The notes beneath the pieces are model-generated. The model searched no databases and was not told the origin of the DNA. It saw nothing but the letters and a program-made list of their open reading frames with translations. A stretch of DNA of 41,923 nucleotides from Lachnospiraceae bacterium (GTDB lineage Bacteria > Bacillota > Clostridia > Lachnospirales > Lachnospiraceae), in assembly GCA_910576335.1 (NCBI GenBank), contig CAJTIU010000037.1, positions 1 to 41,923 of the forward strand, written 5' to 3'. Position 1 is the stretch's first letter; each line of letters begins with the position of its first letter. Both the position numbers and the translations under genes were made by a program. Shown piece after piece: positions 32,182 to 39,746 of this stretch.

Positions 32182-32323
32182 GCCTGTGGAATGATGTATT
32201 CCCACAGGCATCCAGTATCTACAGCAGAGCCTGTAAAAGCATATGGATTCAATTGCATAATATATCCATGAAGCCATCCGTAAAAGAATACCTGTAACAG
32301 ACAGATATTCCGGGTGGCTTCAT
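32181..32323 (+). other. two further hairpins before DUF5688 gene
   Basis: TGCCTGTGG (32181-32189) with CCACAGGCA (32202-32210). Then a long bulged hairpin: ATGAAGCCATCCG (32268-32280) with CGGGTGGCTTCAT (32311-32323), inside which GAATACCTGT and ACAGATATTC pair with one mismatch after a TAAAA bulge. TATTTCTTTA follows, so the second may be another terminator. Confidence 0.6.
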
Positions 32324-32370
32324 TATTTCTTTATATAGGAAGTAACAGAAAAATTTTAAGGAGGGCAGAC

Positions 32371-32439
32371 ATGGAAACGAAAGCCAATGAAGAAAAAAGA
32401 AGGGGAGGAAGGTACAGAAATGAATTACGAAGTATATAA
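32371..32439 (+). CDS. 22-aa leader ORF overlapping DUF5688 gene
   Basis: AAGGAGGG (32358-32365) precedes ATG 32371. The peptide (METKANEEKRRGG..., basic) ends at 32439, inside the DUF5688 coding region in another frame. Same design as 134-202: a short basic peptide with a strong SD overlapping the next gene. Could be a coupling device. Confidence 0.35.
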   Translation: METKANEEKRRGGRYRNELRSI

Positions 32440-33379
32440 GGAGTGTCTGAAAGGCAACCTTCAGATTCAGCTGGGAGAAACCGTACAGATCAGTTTCACG
32501 GAACTGGTCCGGAATAACAACGTAAAGAAAGAGGCCATTATGCTGAAGCCGGAGGGAGAACCGGCATCACCAGTGATTGAACTGGGTGTTCTCTACCGAG
32601 ATTACCAGCGTACCGGAGACCTGGAGAAAAGCAGGAACACAGTCCTGTCCATATACAGGGGCAGAGACCGTGTGCCGAAGGAGAAAATCTGTCCCAGGTG
32701 GGAGCAGGCCAGACCCTTCATCAGACCCAGGCTGGTCAGGCTGGAGGGAAATGCAGACTATCTGGAGGGCAGGCCATGGAGGTCCATTCTTGACATGGCG
32801 ATGGTTTTTGTAATGATACTGAAAGAGGAAGAAGAGGAAATTGCCGCCCAAGTCTCGTGGGCATATGCGGACATGTGGGGGATTGATGCGGAGGAGCTTT
32901 ACCGGGTAGCAATGGAAAACCTTAAGGAAGAAGAAATTTTCATCACAGATATGGCATCCGTTTTCCCCTTTGGACTGCCGGAAAGACCAGGCTCCAGCTC
33001 GGGTCTCCATATAATGTCTACAAAGAACCAGGTTCAGGGAGCAAGGGCCATGCTCCGGAAGGACAGGCTGGGGGCATTTGCACAGGAGAAGGGATGCAAT
33101 GTCTTCATCCTGCCCAGCTCCGTCCACGAGGTTCTGCTAATTTATGACCAGGGGAATGCCAGTGCGGGGAAGCTTGGGGAAATGGTCAGGACCATAAACA
33201 ATGATCCTAACAGCATGAATGCGGAGGAGGTTTTGTCCGATTCCGTTTATTACTATGACAGGATAAAAAATGAAATCAGAATGGCAGAGGAGGTGGATTC
33301 CCATGGACAGGACAAAGCTCTGCATTGCCCTGCTGACGCTGATTGTGATTGTACTTGTGTTCAGGACGGAACTGACTGA
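32420..33379 (+). CDS. DUF5688 family protein (319 aa)
   Basis: ATG 32420 is preferred because GGGGAGGAAGG precedes it. Features of the DUF5688 type: N-terminal YEVYKECLKGNLQIQLGETV, central MSTKNQVQGARAMLRKDRLG, and a conserved end NVFILPSSVHEVLLIYDQGN then LSDSVYYYDRIKNEI. The second copy at 38567 shares FILPSSVHE and LLIPDD...LSDEVYYF. Function is unknown; members are common in Lachnospiraceae mobile elements next to RadC and DUF932 genes. The last 27 residues after YDRIKNEI are Cys/Asp-rich and overlap a different-frame membrane peptide (33303-33413), so they may be an unconserved tail. Confidence 0.8.
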   Translation: MNYEVYKECLKGNLQIQLGETVQISFTELVRNNNVKKEAIMLKPEGEPASPVIELGVLYRDYQRTGDLEKSRNTVLSIYRGRDRVPKEKICPRWEQARPFIRPRLVRLEGNADYLEGRPWRSILDMAMVFVMILKEEEEEIAAQVSWAYADMWGIDAEELYRVAMENLKEEEIFITDMASVFPFGLPERPGSSSGLHIMSTKNQVQGARAMLRKDRLGAFAQEKGCNVFILPSSVHEVLLIYDQGNASAGKLGEMVRTINNDPNSMNAEEVLSDSVYYYDRIKNEIRMAEEVDSHGQDKALHCPADADCDCTCVQDGTD

Positions 33380-33413
33380 GTGGGTATGCAGCATACTGGC
33401 AGAGATGCTTTAA
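33303..33413 (+). CDS. 36-aa membrane peptide overlapping DUF5688 end
   Basis: GGAGGTGG (33288-33295) lies just before ATG 33303, inside the DUF5688 gene but in another frame. The product MDRTKLCIALLTLIVIVLVF... is a single transmembrane helix with a short Cys-containing tail. Strong SD and clean hydrophobic helix argue for a real small membrane protein. Confidence 0.55.
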   Translation: MDRTKLCIALLTLIVIVLVFRTELTEWVCSILAEML

Positions 33414-33440
33414 GGGATGTGGAACAGGGAGGCGGACAGA

Positions 33441-33560
33441 ATGAAAGAGACGGACAGGATGGAGAGAAGGGATGAAGGAGACAGACAGGATGGATGGGAT
33501 GAAAGAGACAGATACAATAAAAGAGACAGATACAATAAAAGAGACAGATAAGATGGAAGG
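33441..33560 (+). repeat. degenerate repeats at the 5' end of radC-like gene
   Basis: Units starting ATGAARGAGACRGACAGGATGG at 33441 and 33472 (31 bp apart) and 33499 (27 bp later), then two exact 18-bp units of AAAAGAGACAGATACAAT type. The best SD (GGGAGGCGG, 33427-33435) belongs to the 33441 ATG, which is out of frame with radC and ends after 36 codons. Confidence 0.7.
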
Positions 33561-34104
33561 GACAGCCTATGTGCCCCTTGTGCGTCTTGCCATGATAAAG
33601 GAGCGGGAGCTCCCTTACCGGACAGCCGGGAAAAACGTGGACAACCCGGAAAAAGTGATGGAACTGGCAGGACAGATTCTGAAAGGGGCAGACCGGGAAT
33701 ACTTCCTGGTCCTGTCCATGAACACAAGAAATGTTCCCCAGGCACTGGAAACCGTGGCAGTGGGTTCCGTGAATGCGGCCGGGGTAGTTCCAAGGGAGGC
33801 CTTCAAACATGCCGTACTGGCCAATGCGGCTACAGTCATTCTGGTACACAACCACCCTTCAGGGAACTGTACCCCCAGCAGGGAAGACCGGATGATGACG
33901 AAAAGGATGGAGGAGGCGGGCCAGCTTCTCGGGATCCCGGTTGAGGACCATGTCATTATCGGGGACGGATATTTCAGCTTCCGGGAACAGGGACTGCTGA
34001 AATACAGTGGGAAGAAACCAGGCTGCACGGAAGCTTTACCGGCTTCCGAATCGGATGCCCCTGTATGGAAAGGAGGTGATGGACTATCATCTGGGAGATC
34101 ATAA
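33472..34104 (+). CDS. radC: RadC/JAB-domain DNA-repair-like protein (210 aa)
   Basis: JAB1/MPN metal-binding motif: VILVHNHPSGNCTPSREDRM (about 124-143), that is HxH-x7-D with an upstream Glu in VPREAFKHAV. The usual RadC helix-hairpin-helix part is absent, as in the short RadC proteins of phages and plasmids. The core starts near residue 28 (MEGTAYVPLVRL); before it lies a repeat-made tail MKETDRMDGMKETDTIKETD. Starts at 33472, 33499 and 33553 are all possible, since none has a strong SD in frame. Role in recombination or conjugation is suspected from context but not shown for the family. Confidence 0.85.
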   Translation: MKETDRMDGMKETDTIKETDTIKETDKMEGTAYVPLVRLAMIKERELPYRTAGKNVDNPEKVMELAGQILKGADREYFLVLSMNTRNVPQALETVAVGSVNAAGVVPREAFKHAVLANAATVILVHNHPSGNCTPSREDRMMTKRMEEAGQLLGIPVEDHVIIGDGYFSFREQGLLKYSGKKPGCTEALPASESDAPVWKGGDGLSSGRS

Positions 34105-34205
34105 TCACGGTCAGGAAGCTCGGAAAGACAGTCGGGGAACTGATTTTCCGGTTCTGAGAAAGGCAGGGGAAACCAGGGAAGGACAGACAGGAAGGAGGGA
34201 TGCAG

Positions 34206-34277
34206 ATGAAAGGCATAGAGGTTGCGGTAATCCTGCTTGTGTGCGGAATCAGGCTGATGGCAGTACTGTCGGATTAA
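34206..34277 (+). CDS. 23-aa hydrophobic peptide
   Basis: GGAAGGAGGG (34190-34199) and ATG 34206 open MKGIEVAVILLVCGIRLMAV, a single short hydrophobic helix. It is too short for any track but has one of the best SDs in the region. It could be a membrane peptide, including a type I toxin-like one. Confidence 0.45.
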   Translation: MKGIEVAVILLVCGIRLMAVLSD

Positions 34278-34310
34278 CACGGTACTGCAGAATCATAGGC
34301 TGATTACACC

Positions 34311-34425
34311 GTGCCGTACTGGTATCCCACTACAGGATTGTAACAGTTCAGATATTTTCACTATTACTCTGAACTGTTACACAGGATTTCACAATGGAAT
34401 GTGCAGCACTTTATCAGTACGGCAC
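34311..34425. repeat. nested inverted repeats
   Basis: Outer arms GTGCCGTACTG (34311-34321) and CAGTACGGCAC (34415-34425), 11 bp perfect. Inner arms TGTAACAGTTCAGA (34339-34352) and TCTGAACTGTTACA (34368-34381), 14 bp perfect, 15-nt loop. No T-run. The 34278-34570 stretch has no gene. Confidence 0.75.
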
Positions 34426-34570
34426 TGCAGGATTTACAGGCAGAACCAGAAAAGCCGTGAAAGAGAAAGGCCGGGAAAGAGAGGCCCGGGAAGCGGCATA
34501 ATGAAGAAACCAGGAAGATGAGAACAAAGAAAGAGCAAAAAAGCAAAGAAGAGAAAAGGAGAAAGAGAAG

Positions 34571-35503
34571 ATGACAGGAAAGAAAGACAGTATGTTTCAT
34601 GTAAGAAGAACCCCGTGGCACGGACTGGGGACAAAGGTAAGGGAGGCGCCTGCATCCGCGGAGGCGCTGGCTCTTGCAGGACTGGACTGGCACGTACAGC
34701 AGGAGCCGATCTATACGGGAACCGAGGAACTCATTGACGGGTACAAGGCAAATGTCCGGGATTCTGACCGCAGGGTACTGGGCGTGGTGACGGACCGCTA
34801 CAAGGTCATACAGAATGACGAGGCATTTGCTTTTACGGATGAACTGTTAGGGGAGGGCGTGAGATACGAGAGCGCCGGAAGCTTCCAGGGAGGAAGGAGG
34901 GTGTGGCTTCTTGCCCACATGCCACACGAGTACATCATCTCCGGGGAAAGAATCAGCCCCTATCTGCTGTTTTCCAATACCCACGACGGCTCCGGGGCCA
35001 TCAAGGTGGCGCTGACACCAATAAGGGTCGTGTGCCAGAACACGCTGAACCTTGCCCTGTCACGGGCAAAACGCTCCTGGGCCATGATTCACACGGGAAA
35101 TATTAAGGAGAAGATGGAGGAGGCAAGGAGCACGCTCTTCCTTGCCGCGAATTACATGGACGAGCTGGGGAAGGAGTTTGAGGCACTGCGGACAAAAAAG
35201 CTTACAGATAAGCAGGTCATGGAATATATTGAAGTCCTGCTCCCACTGGAGGACGGCTCCACCCCGCAGCAGGAACGGAACATGAAGCGCCTCCGGGAGG
35301 ATATGAAGATGCGGTACTTTGATGCCCCGGATTTACAGGGGCTTGGGAAAAATGCATACCGCTTTATCAATGCAGTGTCGGACTTTGCCACCCATGCGGA
35401 GCCCTTAAGGAAAACAGCCAGTTATAAGGAAAACCTGTTTTCACGCACGGCAGATGGGAACCCCATGATTGACCGGGCATACCAGATGGTTCGGGCGGCT
35501 TAA
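34571..35503 (+). CDS. DUF932 phage/plasmid-like protein (310 aa)
   Basis: Full-length match to the DUF932 (phage/plasmid-like TIGR03299) type: PWHGLGTKVREAPASAEALA (15-34), GLDWHVQQEPIY, the hallmark SFQGGRRVWLLAHMPHEYII (about 105-124), LFSNTHDGSGAIKVALTPIR and VVCQNTLNLAL (about 155-175). Function is unknown, though the gene is a marker of plasmids, phages and ICEs and often sits near recombination genes as here. The SD GGAGAAAGAGAAG precedes ATG 34571. Confidence 0.92.
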   Translation: MTGKKDSMFHVRRTPWHGLGTKVREAPASAEALALAGLDWHVQQEPIYTGTEELIDGYKANVRDSDRRVLGVVTDRYKVIQNDEAFAFTDELLGEGVRYESAGSFQGGRRVWLLAHMPHEYIISGERISPYLLFSNTHDGSGAIKVALTPIRVVCQNTLNLALSRAKRSWAMIHTGNIKEKMEEARSTLFLAANYMDELGKEFEALRTKKLTDKQVMEYIEVLLPLEDGSTPQQERNMKRLREDMKMRYFDAPDLQGLGKNAYRFINAVSDFATHAEPLRKTASYKENLFSRTADGNPMIDRAYQMVRAA

Positions 35504-35527
35504 GGAATGAAGGGGCGCAAGGGTTCT

Positions 35528-35626
35528 GTATCTTTGCGGACGGGAAACATTTTTTATGAACATTGCAGGATATGGTAATGTTTCTTGAACCATTCCATAT
35601 CTTTGCAGACGGGAAATATTTCTTAT
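35528..35626. repeat. 29-bp direct repeats upstream of 35645 gene
   Basis: Copies at 35528-35556 and 35598-35626, spaced 70 bp, share TATCTTTGC-R-GACGGGAAA then YATTTYTTAT, with 3 differences. Between them GATATGG and CCATATC form an inverted repeat. Both copies precede the gene for the 114-aa protein, so a regulatory role is likely. Confidence 0.65.
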
Positions 35627-35644
35627 ATACAAGGGAGGAAATGT

Positions 35645-35989
35645 ATGTGTAGAAAACAGTTGGAAAAGATCTTCTGCTGGAAGGCCAGCGGGGAATTAAA
35701 GATTTTCAAATACCGGATCCTCAGAATGGGGAGGGAGGAAATCTACCATGCTGCTTATGAGATTGACAGCATGATCTGCATCTATGAACTTCTGCTGGAA
35801 ATGAGCAGGAAGGTTCCGGATGGGACATTAAAGGCAGGAATCGGATTTCCGGGTCTCCTGTCTTTTCTTTATGACAGGTGGATGCAGTATCCGGGTGACT
35901 CCACGGAGGATATCCGGGGCTGTCTGGAAGAGGAGCTTATGAAAATCAGTGGAGATGTAAAAAATGAGGAAGGAGGAGAGGCGGCATGA
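35645..35989 (+). CDS. unknown small protein before YqaJ gene (114 aa)
   Basis: AGGGAGG (35633-35639) before ATG 35645; the longer frame from a TTG at 35585 runs through repeats and is unlikely. Helical: CRKQLEKIFCWKASGELKIF, then HAAYEIDSMICIYELLLEMS and GFPGLLSFLYDRWMQ. No motif known to me. Its stop overlaps the YqaJ start by ATGA, so they are one operon and may function together in recombination. Confidence 0.65.
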   Translation: MCRKQLEKIFCWKASGELKIFKYRILRMGREEIYHAAYEIDSMICIYELLLEMSRKVPDGTLKAGIGFPGLLSFLYDRWMQYPGDSTEDIRGCLEEELMKISGDVKNEEGGEAA

Positions 35990-36912
35990 AAAAGCTGGTG
36001 GCAACAGCAGGACTGGACAGGGAGGAATGGCTCCGGTACCGGAAGCGCGGTCTCGGCGGTTCGGACGCAGGGGCGGTGTGCGGTCTGAACCCCTACCGCA
36101 CGGCCATGCAGGTATACGATGATAAGACAACGGATGCAACCGAAGAGACTGACAATGAGGCCATGCGCCAGGGAAGGGAGCTGGAGGATTACGTGGCAAG
36201 GCGGTTTATGGAAGCTGCCGGAAAGAAGGTACGCAGGGCCAATTTTATGTATTATGATGAAGAGAACCCCTTTATGCTTGCGGATGTAGACCGCATGATC
36301 GTGGGGGAAAATGCCGGGCTGGAGTGCAAGACGGCAAGCCCTTATCTGGCAGACAGATGGAAGAACGGGGAAATCCCTGTTTCCTATCAGATACAGTGTT
36401 ACCACTATATGTCCGTCTGCAATGCTGACGCATGGTACATTGCAGTCGTTATCTTTGGGAGGGAGTTTAAATACTACAGGATAGAACGGGACGAGGAAGT
36501 AATTTCCGACCTCCGGCAGATTGAGCGGAACTTCTGGGAGAGCCACATTTTAAAAAGGATACTGCCAGAGCCGGACGGCTCGGAGCTTGCGGATAAAGTG
36601 ATTTCCGGGTATTTTAAGAAATCCATGGAGGAAACCATACCGCTCAGAGGCTTTGATGAAAAATTAGGACGCCGCCAGGAACTGGAATCTCTTCTGGATG
36701 AAATGACCACGGAAAAGAAGCAGATTGAGCAGGAACTGAAACTGTACCTGGGAGAGGCAGAGGCGGCAGAGAATGCAAACTACAGGGTGTCCTGGAAGTC
36801 TGTGAACAGCCAGAGGATTGATGAAAAGAGGCTGAAGGAGGAGCGCCCGGAGGTGTATGAGCAGTACCGGAAGACACTCAGCTTCCGCAGGTTTACAGTA
36901 AAGGCGGCATAA
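35986..36912 (+). CDS. YqaJ-family exonuclease/recombinase (308 aa)
   Basis: PD-(D/E)XK alkaline-exonuclease type of phages and ICEs: RKRGLGGSDAGAVCGLNPY (19-37), RQGRELEDYVARRFMEAAGK, then the catalytic DVDRMIVGENAGLECKTASP, that is D-x-D and E-C-K (about 103-122), and VSYQIQCYHYMSVC. It should degrade one strand of double-stranded DNA ends to give the substrate for a single-strand annealing protein, here the Rad52-like gene at 37624. The C-terminal 90 residues are helical. The start overlaps the upstream stop by 4 bp, with GGAAGGAGGAG as SD. Confidence 0.93.
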   Translation: MKKLVATAGLDREEWLRYRKRGLGGSDAGAVCGLNPYRTAMQVYDDKTTDATEETDNEAMRQGRELEDYVARRFMEAAGKKVRRANFMYYDEENPFMLADVDRMIVGENAGLECKTASPYLADRWKNGEIPVSYQIQCYHYMSVCNADAWYIAVVIFGREFKYYRIERDEEVISDLRQIERNFWESHILKRILPEPDGSELADKVISGYFKKSMEETIPLRGFDEKLGRRQELESLLDEMTTEKKQIEQELKLYLGEAEAAENANYRVSWKSVNSQRIDEKRLKEERPEVYEQYRKTLSFRRFTVKAA

Positions 36913-36968
36913 GCTGATAAATTTACATGCGAATCTGCATTGTTATTTTCTGTGGGAGGTGATATACT

Positions 36969-37241
36969 ATGGAAAAAGGAAAGGAACGACTGATTATGCC
37001 GAATATCAAACCAATTTCAGATTTAAGAAATTATACAGAGGTTTTAAACGAAGCAACGGAAGGTTCGCCCGTATTTCTGACCAGGAATGGACGGGGGGAA
37101 TATGTCATTTTAAATATGGCCGAGTATGACCGTATGAAGGCAATGCTGACGCTGATGTCAAAGCTGGAGGAAGGAGAGCGCTCTGCAGGTGAGGGAGGCT
37201 TCCTGCCTGCAGACGAAGTAGAGGCGGAACTGGGGTTATGA
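36969..37241 (+). CDS. Phd/YefM-type antitoxin (90 aa)
   Basis: IKPISDLRNYTEVLNEATEG and VFLTRNGRGEYVILNMAEYD are the two DNA-binding-fold signatures of the Phd/YefM family. Two starts are possible: ATG 36969 with GGGAGG before it, or ATG 36996 (MPNIKPISDL), where homology starts. The C-terminal acidic tail (PADEVEAELGL) should bind the toxin. The ATG of the toxin overlaps its stop by 4 bp. The pair lies between the two halves of the recombination operon. Confidence 0.9.
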   Translation: MEKGKERLIMPNIKPISDLRNYTEVLNEATEGSPVFLTRNGRGEYVILNMAEYDRMKAMLTLMSKLEEGERSAGEGGFLPADEVEAELGL

Positions 37242-37564
37242 TGGAACTGGAATATACGCCAAAGGCGAAAGAAGATCTGAAAAATGTGAAGGCTTCCATT
37301 CTGGATTCCTGCGGCAGTGAGAAAACAGCTGTAAAAGTTCTGAAGGATATTACGGGCACTATCAGAAATCTGATGGTGTTTCCTTATATGGGGACAGAAC
37401 TTGTAAAGGCAACAGGAATACTGACGGATTACCGCAGCCTGTTCTGCAGGCAGAATTATGTGTTTTACAGGATTGAAGGGAACCGTATACTGGTCATCAG
37501 AATCCTGAATGAGAAGCAGGATTATATGAGGATTCTTTTCGGAATCAGGGAAACAGAAGAATAG
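37238..37564 (+). CDS. ParE/RelE-superfamily toxin (108 aa)
   Basis: ELEYTPKAKEDLKNVKASIL, then NLMVFPYMGTELVKATGILT and YRSLFCRQNYVFYRIEGNRI and VIRILNEKQDYMRILFG are the strands and helices of the ParE/RelE fold. ParE-type (gyrase poison) or RelE-type (mRNA cleavage) cannot be told apart from sequence alone. It overlaps the antitoxin by 4 bp and is followed by its own terminator at 37583-37608. Confidence 0.9.
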   Translation: MMELEYTPKAKEDLKNVKASILDSCGSEKTAVKVLKDITGTIRNLMVFPYMGTELVKATGILTDYRSLFCRQNYVFYRIEGNRILVIRILNEKQDYMRILFGIRETEE

Positions 37565-37582
37565 CAGGATAACCGGAACATG

Positions 37583-37608
37583 GGAGAGGCAGAAAGCCTC
37601 TCCTTATT
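37583..37608 (+). terminator. terminator after toxin-antitoxin cassette
   Basis: GGAGAGGC (37583-37590), loop AGAAA, GCCTCTCC (37596-37603), then TTATTT. It separates the cassette from the Rad52-like gene. Confidence 0.8.
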
Positions 37609-37623
37609 TGATTGGAGGAGAAA

Positions 37624-38487
37624 ATGACAGTAAAACAGGAACTGGCAAAGAAGGCAGGAAATTTAAGGGAAAAAGATACAAAGGAAAATAGGCAGCAGGA
37701 AATGAAAACAGAAGACAGCGTTCTGCAGGGCAGGAAGGATGGGTTTTCGGCGGGAGGACAGCCCTTGCTCCGCCTGCAGCGTGCAGATGAGATTGAGTGC
37801 CGGGTCGGGACGGTGAATGAAAAGGGCTTAAGCATTCTCCTGTTTAAAGATGCCCGTGTAGACCAGAAGATTTTAGACGAGACATTTACGCCCTTCGGAT
37901 GGAAGAGGACGCACCAGAGCATTGACGGAAACCTGTACTGCACGGTGGAAATCTGGGATAAGGAAAAGTGCCAGTGGATTGCAAAGCAGGACGTAGGAAC
38001 GACCAGTTACTCCGAGAAGGAGAAAGGGCAGGCATCCGATTCCTTTAAACGTGCCTGTTTTAACTGGGGGCTTGGAAGGGAACTGTATACCGCCCCGTTC
38101 ATCTGGATTCCGACAGGGACTGCCAGTATTCAGAAGAATGGGGACCGGTACACAACCACAGACCGTTTTTCTGTAGATTCCATTTCCTATAATGAAGAGC
38201 GTGAAATTACTGGACTTGTGATTCTGAACGGAAAGAAGAATAAAGTGTATGAATTGAAGCAGAAGGCAGAACTACGGAAAAAGAGGGAAGCAGCAATGGA
38301 AACAGGAACAAAAGGGATAGCGGAGATACAGAGAAAAGCCCTGGAAAAAGAGCTAGACCGTACCGGGGTCACCATGGAGGCGGTCATGGAGAGATACCGG
38401 ATTGGATGCCCAGAGGATATGACGCCGGAGATTTATGAAAAAGCACTCCAGGGGCTTAAGAAAACAAAGACAAAAGAAGCCGCATAG
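37624..38487 (+). CDS. Rad52-like single-strand annealing protein (287 aa)
   Basis: GGAGGAG (37613-37619) and ATG 37624 (the longer TTG start at 37612 is not needed). Rad52/22-like phage annealase signature: FTPFGWKRTHQSIDGNLYCTV, then DVGTTSYSEKEKGQASDSFK and RACFNWGLGRELYTAPFIWI (about 120-165). The protein should coat single-stranded DNA and anneal complementary strands, together with the YqaJ exonuclease. The C-terminal 90 residues are Lys/Glu-rich and variable. A Phd/ParE cassette with its own terminator has been placed between it and YqaJ. Confidence 0.85.
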   Translation: MTVKQELAKKAGNLREKDTKENRQQEMKTEDSVLQGRKDGFSAGGQPLLRLQRADEIECRVGTVNEKGLSILLFKDARVDQKILDETFTPFGWKRTHQSIDGNLYCTVEIWDKEKCQWIAKQDVGTTSYSEKEKGQASDSFKRACFNWGLGRELYTAPFIWIPTGTASIQKNGDRYTTTDRFSVDSISYNEEREITGLVILNGKKNKVYELKQKAELRKKREAAMETGTKGIAEIQRKALEKELDRTGVTMEAVMERYRIGCPEDMTPEIYEKALQGLKKTKTKEAA

Positions 38488-38566
38488 CAGGAAAACCCCT
38501 GGATGCACATAAAGAATAGGGAATATGTGACGGGGATAAAAATTATAGAGTCAGGAGGATAAAAAA

Positions 38567-39472
38567 GTGAGAATGATGGAATACCGTGAGTTTGTGGGAG
38601 TGTTTCAGAGAAGGGTACAGGAGAAGATGGGAAATGATATAAGAATTGAGACCGTTAAAGTCTCCAAAAATAATCAGGCGGACAGGGAGGAGCTGACCTG
38701 TAAAAGCAGGGAGAGCAACATGAACCCTGGGATTATGCTGGAGGAATTTTATGGGATTTTCCAGAAAGCCGGGATGGAGGAGTGCGTGGAGAAAGCCGTG
38801 GAGATTTTCGGGTGCAGGGAGCGGGTCAGCAACCGGAAGCTGTTCGGGATATGGGAAAGTGCAGGATGCAGGGTGATGCCGGAGCTCGTGAATGAGAAGT
38901 GGAACCACGAGGGCCTGGAGAAAATCCCCCACACCCTGTTTCTGGATCTGGCGGTAATCTTCCGTTTCCGCATAAGGGAATCCGAAAGCATGGATGTAGT
39001 CATTACGGTAACGGAAAGCATTATGAAATACTGGGGAATCAGCCAGGAGGAATTATGTGCGGCAGCCTTCCGGAATCTCAGGAAGGAACCCTATAAAATC
39101 GAGAGGCTGTCAGATGTCCTGTCAGAGCTGCTCGGGATGGAGGGGATGGAGATGCCGGAAATGGAGGAGGAAGAAAAAAAGCTCCCCATGTTTGTGCTCA
39201 CAAACATGAAAAAAGTGAAGGGGTCTTCTGGGATGCTCCGGACGGGACTCCTTCAGGAATTTGCGGAAAAGAAAAATAGCAGCTTCTTTATCCTGCCATC
39301 GTCCGTGCATGAGCTGCTGCTGATTCCAGATGATGGCAGAATATCAGCAGGGGAGCTCCGGGTGATGGTGCATGATATTAACCGGGAGATAGTCAGGAAG
39401 GATGAGTGGTTGTCGGACGAGGTGTATTACTTTAGGAGAAGCACAGGGGCGGTTGAGGTGATTAAGAAGTAG
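38567..39472 (+). CDS. second DUF5688 family protein (301 aa)
   Basis: AGGAGG (38553-38558) with 8-nt spacing selects GTG 38567, though ATG 38573 and 38576 follow at once. Shares the family end with the copy at 32420: VLTNMKKVKGSSGMLRTGLL, then FFILPSSVHELLLIPDDGRI and LSDEVYYFRR. The N-terminal half differs strongly, so the copies are old paralogues rather than a fresh duplication. Function unknown. The gene ends the DNA-processing block; the following 274 bp have no gene. Confidence 0.8.
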   Translation: MRMMEYREFVGVFQRRVQEKMGNDIRIETVKVSKNNQADREELTCKSRESNMNPGIMLEEFYGIFQKAGMEECVEKAVEIFGCRERVSNRKLFGIWESAGCRVMPELVNEKWNHEGLEKIPHTLFLDLAVIFRFRIRESESMDVVITVTESIMKYWGISQEELCAAAFRNLRKEPYKIERLSDVLSELLGMEGMEMPEMEEEEKKLPMFVLTNMKKVKGSSGMLRTGLLQEFAEKKNSSFFILPSSVHELLLIPDDGRISAGELRVMVHDINREIVRKDEWLSDEVYYFRRSTGAVEVIKK

Positions 39473-39746
39473 GGAATGAGGACAGATGGTCATGTAATGA
39501 AGGGGTGACAGAAGGTTGTTTCGTAATGTACTAGATAAAAAAATTTTCCATAAAATATCATAAAAATAAGCCTTATATAGTGGTAAATCCAGAAAAAATT
39601 TTAAAGCTAGTACAGCAGTACACAATTAGATACTTGTGTGATATCGGGATGGTGGTGGGAAATAGAATACAGGTCTGCGCAATAGCTGCACAGACCTGTC
39701 AGATTATGATAGACTATATATTTTTTAATGGCGTCGGAATACAGAA
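39473..39746. other. gap with hairpin between convergent genes
   Basis: ACAGGTCTG (39669-39677) and CAGACCTGT (39691-39699) form a 9-bp perfect stem and may act as a weak terminator for the minus-strand gene ending at 39747. The remainder is AT-rich and shows nothing else. Confidence 0.5.

Noticed and set aside
33615-34280. Minus-strand frame of 221 aa
   Set aside because: Antisense of the RadC-like gene with no SD; the HNHPSG motif on the plus strand is decisive.
34078-34303. ORF MDYHLGDHNHG... with GGAGG before it
   Set aside because: Composition is unlike a real protein. It overlaps the end of the radC-like gene and a better-supported 23-aa ORF in another frame. The third frame (WEIIITVRKLGKTVGELIF) looks more protein-like but has no start codon.
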